The notes under the pieces: generated by a model
Databases searched by the model: none
Told to the model about the DNA's origin: nothing
Seen by the model: only the letters and a program-made list of their open reading frames with translations
Shown here: positions 52,751 to 61,172 of the stretch, in pieces
How positions within the stretch are numbered: position 1 is the first letter of the stretch
Layout of the letters: each line of letters opens with the position of its first letter
Made by a program: the position numbers and the translations under genes
NCBI RefSeq assembly: GCF_003243515.1
Contig: NZ_QFRA01000004.1
Location: 1-64,000, forward strand
Reading direction: 5' to 3'
Length of the DNA: 64,000 nucleotides
Source: Corynebacterium kroppenstedtii
GTDB lineage: Bacteria > Actinomycetota > Actinomycetes > Mycobacteriales > Mycobacteriaceae

Positions 52751-53042
52751 CCGGGTGCCGACGTCGGGATCCGCTGACTCAAGTTTCACCCGACACGCCG
52801 GTGGCGTCGGCGGAGTTGGAGAAATAACTGCTGTAGTGCAATAATTTCGAGGTTGTCTGTTTCGCCGAGTGCAAGCGAAAGCCATCGTTGTAACAATCGA
52901 CGTTGATGCTGGGATGCTGCAACGCTATCCCGGAGCATTCTGCGTGACTCGACAGTGAAAATGTACTGGGTACGAACCGGCCGAGCGCCCTCCAGGGAAG
53001 TGCCGCTAGGTTCCTCTGCTCCGACCACGAAGGATCGTATTT

Positions 53043-53384
53043 ATGAACATTCTTGACAAGGTTGATGCTGCATCACTGCGCGACGATATTCCGGAGTTTC
53101 GCTCCGGCGATACCGTTGATGTCCACGTGAAGGTCATCGAGGGACAGAAGTCCCGTATCCAGGTGTTCCGTGGCGTTGTTATCCGTCGCCAGGGCTCCGG
53201 CGTCCGTGAGACCTTTACCGTCCGCAAGGTGTCGTTCGGCATCGGCGTGGAGCGTACCTTCCCGGTTCACACACCGAACATCGACCACATCGAGGTTCTG
53301 ACCCGCGGTGACGTTCGCCGTGCCAAGCTGTACTACCTGCGTAACCTGCGCGGTAAGGCAGCCAAGATCAAGGAACGTCGTTAA
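53043..53384 (+). CDS. rplS: 50S ribosomal protein L19
   Basis: The 113-residue protein contains FRSGDTVDVHVKVIEG, RIQVFRGVVIRRQGSGVRETFTVRKVS (residues about 38-64) and RRAKLYYLRNLRGKAAKIKE, all L19. It lies at the 50S-30S interface. The upstream 290 bp hold no gene and probably its promoter and leader. A terminator follows. Confidence 0.96.
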   Translation: MNILDKVDAASLRDDIPEFRSGDTVDVHVKVIEGQKSRIQVFRGVVIRRQGSGVRETFTVRKVSFGIGVERTFPVHTPNIDHIEVLTRGDVRRAKLYYLRNLRGKAAKIKERR

Positions 53385-53411
53385 TCGACTATCCGTCGTT
53401 GACCAGCTCGG
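53376..53411 (+). repeat. 18-bp tandem repeat spanning the rplS stop
   Basis: Units 53376-53393 and 53394-53411 share CGTCGTT. The TAA stop (53382-53384) is matched by an in-frame TGA in the second unit. Confidence 0.4.
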
Positions 53412-53424
53412 TGGTTTAACAAGG

Positions 53425-53467
53425 AAGACCAATGTGAGTGCTCAGGCACATCGCATTGGTCTTTTTC
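53425..53467 (+). terminator. intrinsic terminator after rplS
   Basis: AGACCAATG (53426-53434) pairs with CATTGGTCT (53454-53462), followed by TTTTCT. Confidence 0.85.
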
Positions 53468-53475
53468 TATGCCAA

Positions 53476-53725
53476 ATTTTGTCGTATTAGCCGTATAACC
53501 CCAGGAAGAACCCAATTTCCGGCGTGCGAAGCACCGACGCGCGGAACAAGGAGCCGGTAGACGGAAAACTGGGGGAAAGCAACACCTGGAGTCCACCTAG
53601 AGTCCGAAAAGTGCGGGGGGATACGCGCCCCAAAATATAAAGTGCGGGGGTATATGGCCAATTTTCGGCCATTTTTCGCCCTTATTCCCCCGCAGTTTTC
53701 CGGCACGCGGACACATTTTGTCGTA
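53476..53725. repeat. gene-free element bounded by 11-bp direct repeats with an internal two-level hairpin
   Basis: ATTTTGTCGTA occurs at 53476-53486 and 53715-53725. Inside, an AAAGTGCGGGGG-type motif occurs directly at 53607-53623 and 53637-53654 and inverted at 53683-53698. The last two can pair at 13 of 16 positions, and between them ATGGCC-N7-GGCCAT (53654-53672) forms an inner stem. No coding frame is convincing from 53468 to 54072. Confidence 0.45.
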
Positions 53726-54072
53726 AAACCCTGAGAACTGACTCATTAATCCTTAAGTACGCCACAAGGCCTCTCACAAATATGTGGGCGCCAATCACGC
53801 CGTTTACGTAGAAACCATCGGCATAGGGAGGGAGCTCCCACCTTAAACGGGGGTAATTTCTGTGCGTTAGCCCTTTTTCTACGGTTCCGTAGGTAGTTTC
53901 AATGTTGGTTCTTCAGTTCCCCTCTCGAATGACTGCGAGCAACTACTGCAGTGTTGTCATCGAGATCTGTTGAAACCTTCTTTTTACTGGATCGAATACA
54001 GGTTGCACTCAGTCGCAGTGAATGAACTCTGGTCACATCGAATCGAGTGCAAGGTTGTGTGAAAGGCTCAGA

Positions 54073-55136
54073 ATGCTCTCATCGCTTCACTCGTCGACGA
54101 AGAAAGTGGCCGCGTGTGTCCTTGCTGCCGCTACTGCTATTGCCGGAATGACAGGTGCGGTCGGCACCGCCCCACAGGCTTCGGCCAAGCCCATCACGAC
54201 GCAGGTTGATCTTCCCGCGGCGAAGGATGTTCCGTGGGCTGAAACCGTCGGCCATGGACCAAAAGAGGACAGTTTTGTTCAGGCGACATTGCTGGGTATG
54301 GCCAATCCGGCTCTTGCCCCGCAGGGTGCAAATGTGGAATGTACTCCGCGCCGTGGCGAGAATCCCATTGTTTTGCTTCACGGTTTGAACTCGAATTTCT
54401 ATTCGACGTATGCACGGATGGCTCCGGAACTGGCAGCTGCAGGTTTCTGTGTCTATGGATTTAATTACGGTGACCCTCGGCCCATGACGGCCGAAACCGC
54501 GACGGCGCCGGGTTGATTCCTGGTCTCAATGGCCTTAACCCGATGGCGGATAGCGTGGATGAAGTCACCGCCAAGATCGATGCAATTCGCGACAACCTCG
54601 GGGGCAGCGATGTCGACATCATCGGTTACTCCGAAGGCGGATCGATGGCAGCTGCGTACACGAAGCGCAAAGAGGGTAAGGGCGTTGGCAAAGTCATCAC
54701 CCTCGGCGGTGTCCTCAAAGGCACGACGCTGCTCGGCGTTAACCACCTTTATCAAGAGCTCGACGCCGCTCAGTTACCGATCAGCACTGTCGTCGGCAAA
54801 CTGGGTGGACCCGCGTCCAATGATCTGTTGACTGGTTCAGATTTCATGGCCCACGAAATGAGCGACATCGAGGTTCTTGGCGTCAAGTATGTGTCCATTT
54901 CGTCTCATGCTGATTTAGTGGTCACGCCGACGAGCCATGCGCAGTTCACGACGGCCGCCGAATCGGGCAAAGACGTCGATGTCAGCAACATTGTGACGCA
55001 AGACGGATGCAATAAGGACTACGGCGATCACCTGTCATACACGACGAATCCGCGTGTGATTGCTTACGCGAAGAACGCGTTGGGCCGGGATGTTGCGGTT
55101 CCGTGTGTTCCGGCGGTCTTGTTCGCGACGTCATAG
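54073..55136 (+). pseudogene. secreted lipase/esterase with a frameshift
   Basis: An ATG at 54073 (GAAAGG 6 nt upstream) begins a signal peptide ending near PQASA, then an alpha/beta-hydrolase. The oxyanion motif LLHGLNSNFYSTY and FCVYGFNYG are in one frame, which stops at 54514-54516. The rest (LIPGLNGLNPMADS, the nucleophile elbow GYSEGG, a likely Asp in SHADLVVTP and His in DHLSY) is in a second frame from about 54490 to 55136. A single-base indel between about 54465 and 54512 would restore one protein of about 355 residues, normal for secreted corynebacterial lipases. It may be inactive, phase-variable or a sequence error. Confidence 0.78.
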
Positions 55137-55146
55137 GACGTCATAG
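55127..55146 (+). repeat. perfect 10-bp duplication at the lipase stop
   Basis: GACGTCATAG occurs twice in tandem (55127-55136 and 55137-55146). The first copy ends with the TAG stop. CCACTGCG is also repeated at 55154 and 55173. Confidence 0.6.
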
Positions 55147-55226
55147 GCGGTGTCCACTGCGGAGGTGTTATCCCACTGCGATTCGCTATCGCGGTGGAGA
55201 CATCATGTTTTGCTGAATTCTGCTGG

Positions 55227-55232
55227 TACTAT
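55227..55232 (+). promoter_or_regulatory. -10 element for leaderless lepB
   Basis: TACTAT ends 8 nt before the GTG at 55241; no ribosome binding site is seen. Confidence 0.5.
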
Positions 55233-55240
55233 GACGGCCT

Positions 55241-56221
55241 GTGACCGAAACTAACCCATCGGGCTGGCGCCCCTGTACGAGCCCTGAGCGTTTACGTGCG
55301 TCGAGGGGGAAGAATATCGATCGCCCGTCACCTGATGGGCGACGAGTTCGGCGTCAGCCGTCACGGACCTCGGTCAGACATGACAGCAGAGCGCTGCGTG
55401 AACGGCAGAATTCTCGCGGTGGCAGCGTCGGCAATAGGCCTTCACACCGTCCGGCAGGACGTCGTGCCACACGTTCCGTTGCTCCGTCGAAAAGCGAGCG
55501 CTCGAAGAAACAGTCGCCTCGTTCTGAGCGTCCGTGGTATATCGATGTCCCTATCATTATTGCGATTGCGCTGATAGCGACCATTGCTTTTCAAGCAGTG
55601 GTGGGGCGGGTTTATGTCATTCCTTCTGAGTCTATGGAGCCCACGCTTCATGGATGTACGGACTGCAATAATGACCGAGTTTTCGTCAATAAAATGGTGT
55701 ATGACTTTAAAGACCCCAAGCCCGGTGATGTGGTTGTTTTTAAAGGTTCCGAGTCCTGGGATAATGCGTACACAACGAGTCGATCGAGTAATCGGATTGT
55801 CCGTGGTTTTCAAAACTTAGGGTCGTATATCGGACTCGTGGCACCAGACGAAAATGATCTTGTTAAGCGTGTGATAGCAACCGGTGGCCAGACAGTGGAA
55901 TGCTTACCTGGCGATAAAGGGGTCAAAGTTAATGGCAAGGACATTGATAATTCGTATATCATGAACCCGCCTTCCCGGAGCGTCGATACTAAAGGTGGAT
56001 CGATTGCTTGTGGGGGCGAATACTTTGGCCCTGTGAAAGTTCCCGAGGATCATCTCTGGGTCATGGGGGATAACCGCACCAATTCGAGAGATTCGCGGTT
56101 CCATATGGGGGATCAATACCAAGGAACGGTTCCGGTGGATAATGTGATTGGTCGCGTTGATGCTCGCATTCTGCCGTTCAATCGGATAGGTACTGTGAAG
56201 CATCCTCAGATTCAGTCGTAG
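55241..56221 (+). CDS. lepB: signal peptidase I
   Basis: LepB removes signal peptides on the outer face of the membrane. The first 95 residues are basic, Arg/Ser-rich and disordered, then one membrane helix (IIIAIALIATIAFQAVVG). The catalytic Ser lies in IPSESMEPTL and the catalytic Lys in LVKRVIATGG; the family end box GDNRTNSRDSR is present. The 326 residues are long because of the N-terminal extension. rnhB follows 10 nt after the stop. Confidence 0.94.
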   Translation: MTETNPSGWRPCTSPERLRASRGKNIDRPSPDGRRVRRQPSRTSVRHDSRALRERQNSRGGSVGNRPSHRPAGRRATRSVAPSKSERSKKQSPRSERPWYIDVPIIIAIALIATIAFQAVVGRVYVIPSESMEPTLHGCTDCNNDRVFVNKMVYDFKDPKPGDVVVFKGSESWDNAYTTSRSSNRIVRGFQNLGSYIGLVAPDENDLVKRVIATGGQTVECLPGDKGVKVNGKDIDNSYIMNPPSRSVDTKGGSIACGGEYFGPVKVPEDHLWVMGDNRTNSRDSRFHMGDQYQGTVPVDNVIGRVDARILPFNRIGTVKHPQIQS

Positions 56222-56231
56222 GGGATCGGTT

Positions 56232-57017
56232 GTGCTGACAACGTCGGGGCGTGCTCTGCTGGTTGACGGGCATTCGCGTAGCTTTAACCAGGTGAGAGCA
56301 TGTGTAGAAACGGGTAAACATGCCGGTACCAAGCATGCCGGTGTGCGGTTGACTATTCAAGCCACGCGAATTCGTCGTATGCCACAAGCCCGGACATATG
56401 AGCATGCATTGGTCAAAGCCGGTTTAGGTCCCGTCGCCGGTGTGGATGAGGCAGGTCGGGGAGCGTGTTGTGGTCCGATGGCCATAGCCGCGTGCATATT
56501 GCCGGCAAAGCCCATTCATCCCCTGGATAAGCTGACTGATTCTAAGAAACTTTCTCCCACAATGAGAGAAAAACTGTTCCCGATTATTAAGGATTCGGCT
56601 GAATCATGGTCAGTCATTCTTATCCCAGCTGTAGATATCGATAAATATGGAATCCAAGCCATGAATATCGCGGGGATGCGACGTGCCGTAGGGGTATTAG
56701 ACCAACGTCCACACTATGTTCTTACCGACGCCATGCGAGTCGATGGGCTGACGCAACCGCATCTTCCGATCATCGGTGGGGACTCGGCCGCCCGGTGTAT
56801 CGCGGCCGCAAGCGTCTTGGCGAAAGTTACTCGTGACCGCTACATGTGCGATCTCGCGGAGCGCTACCCCGGGTACGGTCTGGAGAAGCACAAGGGCTAC
56901 GGGACTGCTCACCATATTGACGCGGTGTGCCTCCACGGCGGGACGCCCGAGCATCGTTACACTTATCGGAACGTGGCCGAGGCGGTAGGTGCGTACCGTG
57001 CTCATCATTCGATCTGA
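56232..57017 (+). CDS. rnhB: ribonuclease HII
   Basis: RNase HII removes ribonucleotides from DNA. The acidic site GVDEAGRGACCGP, DSKKL, and DSAARCIAAASVLAKVTRD are present. The conserved protein starts near RTYEHALVKAGLGPVAG. The GTG at 56232 has AGGGGA 7 nt upstream, giving a non-conserved extension of about 50 residues; an ATG at 56379 is the alternative. The extension contains a 15-bp repeat (CATGCCGGTACCAAG, then CATGCCGGTGTGCGG). It follows lepB closely. Confidence 0.9.
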   Translation: MLTTSGRALLVDGHSRSFNQVRACVETGKHAGTKHAGVRLTIQATRIRRMPQARTYEHALVKAGLGPVAGVDEAGRGACCGPMAIAACILPAKPIHPLDKLTDSKKLSPTMREKLFPIIKDSAESWSVILIPAVDIDKYGIQAMNIAGMRRAVGVLDQRPHYVLTDAMRVDGLTQPHLPIIGGDSAARCIAAASVLAKVTRDRYMCDLAERYPGYGLEKHKGYGTAHHIDAVCLHGGTPEHRYTYRNVAEAVGAYRAHHSI

Positions 57018-57088
57018 TCGTCTGACCTTTATTGAATTGACGTACATTATGTCGTATATCCAGATCTGCTGTGGAGGATTGAGTTTCA

Positions 57089-57394
57089 GTGAGTGCTGAG
57101 GATCTAGAAAATTTCGAGGCCGACGTCGAATTATCCATGTATCGTGAATACCGCGACGTGGTAAGCCAGTTTTCGTATGTCGTGGAAACGGAACGTCGGT
57201 TTTATTTAGCTAATGCGGTGGAGCTCATACCTAATAATTCGAACGGGGAAGTCTATTTCGAAGTTCGGATGTCGGATGCCTGGGTGTGGGACATGTACCG
57301 GCCCGCTCGATTTGTTAAGTACGTGCGAGTTATCACCTTTAAAGACGTCAATATTGAGGAGCTAGATAAGCCTGATATCCAGCTTCCGGATTAG
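57089..57394 (+). CDS. DUF2469 protein
   Basis: The 101-residue acidic protein (MSAEDLENFEADVELSMYRE, then YVVETERRFYLANAVEL and VYFEVRMSDAWVWDMYRPARFVKYVRV) is a highly conserved actinobacterial family always found near lepB, rnhB and yraN. Its function is unknown. GTGGAGGA precedes the GTG at about 12 nt, a loose fit. Confidence 0.88.
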   Translation: MSAEDLENFEADVELSMYREYRDVVSQFSYVVETERRFYLANAVELIPNNSNGEVYFEVRMSDAWVWDMYRPARFVKYVRVITFKDVNIEELDKPDIQLPD

Positions 57395-57493
57395 GTCGAT
57401 TCGCGCTAGCGAGAATTGAGAGAGTGCCTTCAGAGCGCTTTCGTTCGAGCCCCTTTTTAGAGTTCTTTTTAGTGCTCCTGTGCCCACGTACTC

Positions 57494-57608
57494 AGAGCAC
57501 ATATAGGTGCAGTAGCACTTTGTGTGCTCTACATAGTGTGCTTGTTACCTAGTTATCCCCAGCGACGCATGGTGTTCACGCCGAATGCCGACGTCGCTTG
57601 GGATTTTT
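57494..57608 (+). terminator. hairpin plus intrinsic terminator after DUF2469
   Basis: ATCCCCAGCGACG (from 57555) pairs with CGTCGCTTGGGAT, followed by TTTTTAT (to 57608), a good terminator with a long loop. Upstream AGAGCACA (about 57494) pairs with TGTGCTCT (about 57530). The 268-bp gap has no coding frame; a small RNA is possible. Confidence 0.55.
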
Positions 57609-57662
57609 ATGAGAAGCTATCGCCCACACGGATATGACTGACATCAGTAGTAGGGGGTCGCG

Positions 57663-58127
57663 GTGGGGACTGACGGTAGTACACAGACACAGCTTTGTCT
57701 TGACGACGATTATGTGTCGGCGTTTGTAGGGAGTTGTTCTACTCAGCTTTTAGGCCGGTGGGGCGAAGATCGCGCAGCGGAATGGCTTGTCCGCCAAGGG
57801 GTCGTCATCGTCGACAGGAACTGGCGCTTTCGCGGTGGCGAGTTGGACATCGTCACCACGATGAACAGCAGCGTGGGCAACTCACCGACGGTATGCGCCG
57901 TCGTCGAGGTCAAAACGCGTCGAACCCAGTTTTTCGGTGGAGGAGTTGAGGCCATAACGCGGAAGAAGCAGCAGACTCTTCGGCGGGGAATGAGCCAGTG
58001 GCTAACCGCCCACCCCGACGTCCATCCTCAGTTCATTCGTATCGATTTGATCGACATTGCGGTCCATCCGCCTAGCGACGGTATGCCATGGCGTTGTTCG
58101 CTCGAGCACTTTGAAGAGGTGGCGTGA
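57663..58127 (+). CDS. YraN (UPF0102) nuclease-fold protein
   Basis: The 154-residue protein has the UPF0102 motif GRWGEDRAAEWLVRQG, DRNWRFRGGELDIVT and CAVVEVKTRR, which holds the E-x-K of an endonuclease-like fold. Activity has not been proved for most members. The first 30 residues are an extension; a later start is possible. The stop overlaps the start of comM. Confidence 0.88.
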   Translation: MGTDGSTQTQLCLDDDYVSAFVGSCSTQLLGRWGEDRAAEWLVRQGVVIVDRNWRFRGGELDIVTTMNSSVGNSPTVCAVVEVKTRRTQFFGGGVEAITRKKQQTLRRGMSQWLTAHPDVHPQFIRIDLIDIAVHPPSDGMPWRCSLEHFEEVA

Positions 58128-59800
58128 TGACCGTCGGGCGGACCTACTCTGTGGCCCTTCAAGGGGTATCGGGAATCCCTATCTCCATTGAGGCGGATTC
58201 TGGTCCGGGCCTACCCGGAATGAACGTTGTCGGCTTGGAGGATACGGCGGTATCGGAGGCGCGCGACCGCATCCGTTCAGCGGCGAGAAACTCCGGCCTC
58301 GAGTGGCCCAAGACGAAGATCGTGGTCAGTCTCTCTCCTGCGTCGCTACCGAAAAACGGATCTGGCTATGACCTTGCTCTGGTGATCGCAGTTCTCGCGT
58401 CGAATGCCAGCAGGTCAGCGAACGGATCGAGTAGCTCGAAGAAACGAGACCGAGACATAAGAGCCCGCCTTGATTCGACGGTTTTTATCGGTGAACTGGG
58501 GCTGAATGGTGATGTCCGCCCTGTTGCTGGTGTGCTCCCTGCCGTTATCGCAGCGCGTGACCAGGGAATGACGGCCGCTATTGTTCCCGCGGCCAACGCA
58601 GCGGAAGCCTCCTTGGTCGCGGGTATTTCAGTGTGGGCTGTGACCTCATTGCGCGCGGCATGGGCGTGGGGGTGCACGGGACAACCGATGACGAGTGATC
58701 AATCGGTGCTGACCTCAGAAGCTGTGCAGCACGCGTGTATTCGGTGCGAACATCACCGAGTGTCGTCTGCGGCCGTTCAACACGATGAGACGCTGGACAT
58801 GTCGGACGTTCTCGGTCAAGAACTAGCCCGGCGCGGTATTGAAATCGCAGCTGCTGGTGGCCACCATATGCTTCTTATCGGCCCTCCGGGATCCGGGAAA
58901 TCAATGTTGGCGGCCCGCGTTCCCACCATCCTCCCACCATTAAGTGAACAGCAATGTTTTGAAGTGACGGCGATTCATTCGTTGTCATCAGAGACGATGA
59001 CCGACGTGGTCACTCGGCCTCCATTTGTGGATCCGCATTATTCGATCTCAGTCGCTGGGCTCATTGGTGGAGGTTCGGGGCGGCCACGGCCGGGCGCTAT
59101 CAGTCGGGCGCACCACGGTGTGTTGTTTCTCGACGAGGTGGGGGAGATGAAGGCCCGGGTCCTCGATGCGTTGCGTACGCCACTTGAGCAGGGTTATGTG
59201 CGGATTTCGCGCAACCGTTTTTCCGTCGTGTATCCGTCGAGTTTTCAGTTGATTATGGCCGCAAATCCGTGTCCCTGTAGTGCAGCGACGCCTCAGGAAT
59301 GTCGGTGTACAGGTCGTGTTCGCTCGACATATTTGTCCGGATTGTCGGGCCCACTATTAGACCGAATTGACCTCGCTGTGACGACGGCGCCGAAAGCGTC
59401 CATGGTGTCGTCGGTACGTCGTGGTGAATCGTCAGAATCGATACGACGGCGAGTATGTCAGGCTTACATGCATGCTCGGCGACGATGGGAGTCCGCCGGT
59501 TTAGGGCCGATCACCAATTCCCGCGTGCCAGGAAAATGGATCCGTGAGTGGTTGAGCACGGTCCCGATGGTGGCCAGCTATGTCGACTATTTACTGCGTA
59601 CAGATGCAGTGACTCAGCGAGGAGTTGACCGGCTGTGTCGGGTGGCGTTCACGATTGCGGATCTCGAGGCAGGGGCGTCAGGAGCTGGTGACGAGGGTTC
59701 ATCGGGGGTAGGCGCGGAGGTCGGGCTGTCACATGTGACGCTCGACCATTTTGATGAAGCACAATCTTTACATGAGGGGGTAGACAACATTGGACGATAA
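58124..59800 (+). CDS. YifB/ComM-type AAA ATPase
   Basis: The 558-residue protein has an N-terminal Lon-protease-like domain (PGLPGMNVVGLEDTAVSEARDR) and a Mg-chelatase-type AAA module: Walker A IGPPGSGKSMLAARVP, Walker B GVLFLDEVGEM, and the Cys-rich NPCPCSAATPQECRC insert. ComM in other bacteria is a helicase for branch migration in natural transformation. The neighbours yraN and dprA support a DNA-uptake or recombination role. The start overlaps yraN by 4 bp. Confidence 0.9.
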   Translation: MMTVGRTYSVALQGVSGIPISIEADSGPGLPGMNVVGLEDTAVSEARDRIRSAARNSGLEWPKTKIVVSLSPASLPKNGSGYDLALVIAVLASNASRSANGSSSSKKRDRDIRARLDSTVFIGELGLNGDVRPVAGVLPAVIAARDQGMTAAIVPAANAAEASLVAGISVWAVTSLRAAWAWGCTGQPMTSDQSVLTSEAVQHACIRCEHHRVSSAAVQHDETLDMSDVLGQELARRGIEIAAAGGHHMLLIGPPGSGKSMLAARVPTILPPLSEQQCFEVTAIHSLSSETMTDVVTRPPFVDPHYSISVAGLIGGGSGRPRPGAISRAHHGVLFLDEVGEMKARVLDALRTPLEQGYVRISRNRFSVVYPSSFQLIMAANPCPCSAATPQECRCTGRVRSTYLSGLSGPLLDRIDLAVTTAPKASMVSSVRRGESSESIRRRVCQAYMHARRRWESAGLGPITNSRVPGKWIREWLSTVPMVASYVDYLLRTDAVTQRGVDRLCRVAFTIADLEAGASGAGDEGSSGVGAEVGLSHVTLDHFDEAQSLHEGVDNIGR

Positions 59801-61107
59801 CGGTACCTGTCACACACGTCAGGGAGATGACTATGAGAGCGGGCAGGTGACCCAGGGAAGCGGGCCGAACAAAGCAGCGCCTTCTTTAGAGTTCTTTAGT
59901 TCATTCGGTCATTTTTAAGGACGCGCCAGATTTCACAGCGAGGCATCAAGCGTGGGCTTATCTCAACCGCGTTGTGGAGGGGCCGAATGCGCATCTTTTG
60001 GCTCTGATTTGGGAAAGTGGGGAATCGGATCCGGTTTCTGCTGCTGTACGGATTATTCGTCGTGATCCGAGTCTTCCGCCCAAGGTGTTGAGTGCCACGG
60101 AGTCGCGCTGCGAATGGTTCCAACCGTTGGCGGACCTTCATTCGGCAGCTTCCGTCGGGGCATGTTTCATCACACCCGATGACGACGCGTGGCCCGGTCC
60201 AGTACTTGCCGAATCTTTTCACGTTTCCCGCACTGCCGACGGGGCGAAATCTCATCACGATGACGCGATCCCTCCGCACGGCCTATGGGTCAAAGGCGGG
60301 AACGCTCGGGCCTTGACGGAGAAAGCGATCACCGTCGTTGGCACACGTGCTGCCACGCGGTACGGGAATGCGGTTGCTGCAGATATCGGCGCTGAGTGTG
60401 CCACACATGGGTGGACAGTGGTCTCAGGGGGTGCCTTCGGGATCGACATTAGTGCGCACCGTGCAGCCCTCCGCGTCGGACATTCCACTGTTGCCATCGT
60501 GGCCCATGGCATTGACGTCACCTATCCCGTAGCCCATAGGACTGAGTTCAACGACATCGCCCGCGAAGGAGCGGTGATCACGGAATATCCCCCGGGAACA
60601 CGTCCAGCCCGGCATCGATTCTTGACCAGAAACCGTCTCTCAGCGGCCTTGGGTCAAGGAGTTGTGGTTATCGAGGCAGGTTATCGCTCTGGCGCGCTCA
60701 ATACCGTGAGCTGGGCCGAAACGATGGGCAAGCAGGTTTTCGCAGTACCCGGAGCAGTGACCTCGCGATCATCCCATGGTTGCCATCGACTCATTCGTGA
60801 AGGTCGCGCCGAATTGATTGAAAGCGGCGCGGACCTCATCGAATCACTGAGCCTTTTGGGGACCCTAGATAGCGATGCCCAGTTGGAAATGGATTATCCA
60901 GCGACGGACGTCCAGCGGCTTGATCGACCGTCGTTGCGCGTGTTTGACGCAGTAAGCGGTAGACGATCCGACGCTGCGGCCATAGCCGCGTCGTCCGGGC
61001 TGCCGTTGGTACAGACCATGACGATCTTGTGTGAACTCAGAGACAAGGGGCTCATCAGCCGGACCGGAAATCTATGGCAACGAGACACTGCCGCATCCTC
61101 GGTGTAA
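59790..61107 (+). CDS. dprA: DNA-processing protein DprA, N-terminal part in another frame
   Basis: DprA loads RecA onto incoming single-stranded DNA. The Rossmann core is intact: VVGTRAATRYG, SGGAFGIDISAHRAALRVG, EYPPGTRPARHRFLTRNRLSAAL and VIEAGYRSGALNT, then a C-terminal winged helix. The family N-terminus (DFTARHQAWAYLNRVVEGP) is encoded directly upstream, but that frame has no start codon before a TAG at 59887. A frame from TTG 59790 (overlapping the comM end) runs to FSSFGHF and a TAA at 59916-59918. Reading one base fewer in the T5 tract (59912-59916) would join the two. Without a shift only GTG 59974 to 61107 is translated. Confidence 0.8.
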
Positions 61108-61158
61108 ACGCGGACTCGGTCTAATTCCAGGTCCTCGGTGGGATCGTGTCTCGGCACC

Positions 61159-61164
61159 TATACT
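61159..61164 (+). promoter_or_regulatory. -10 element for leaderless xerC
   Basis: TATACT ends 8 nt before the ATG at 61173; no ribosome binding site is present. Confidence 0.5.
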
Positions 61165-61172
61165 CGATACAC

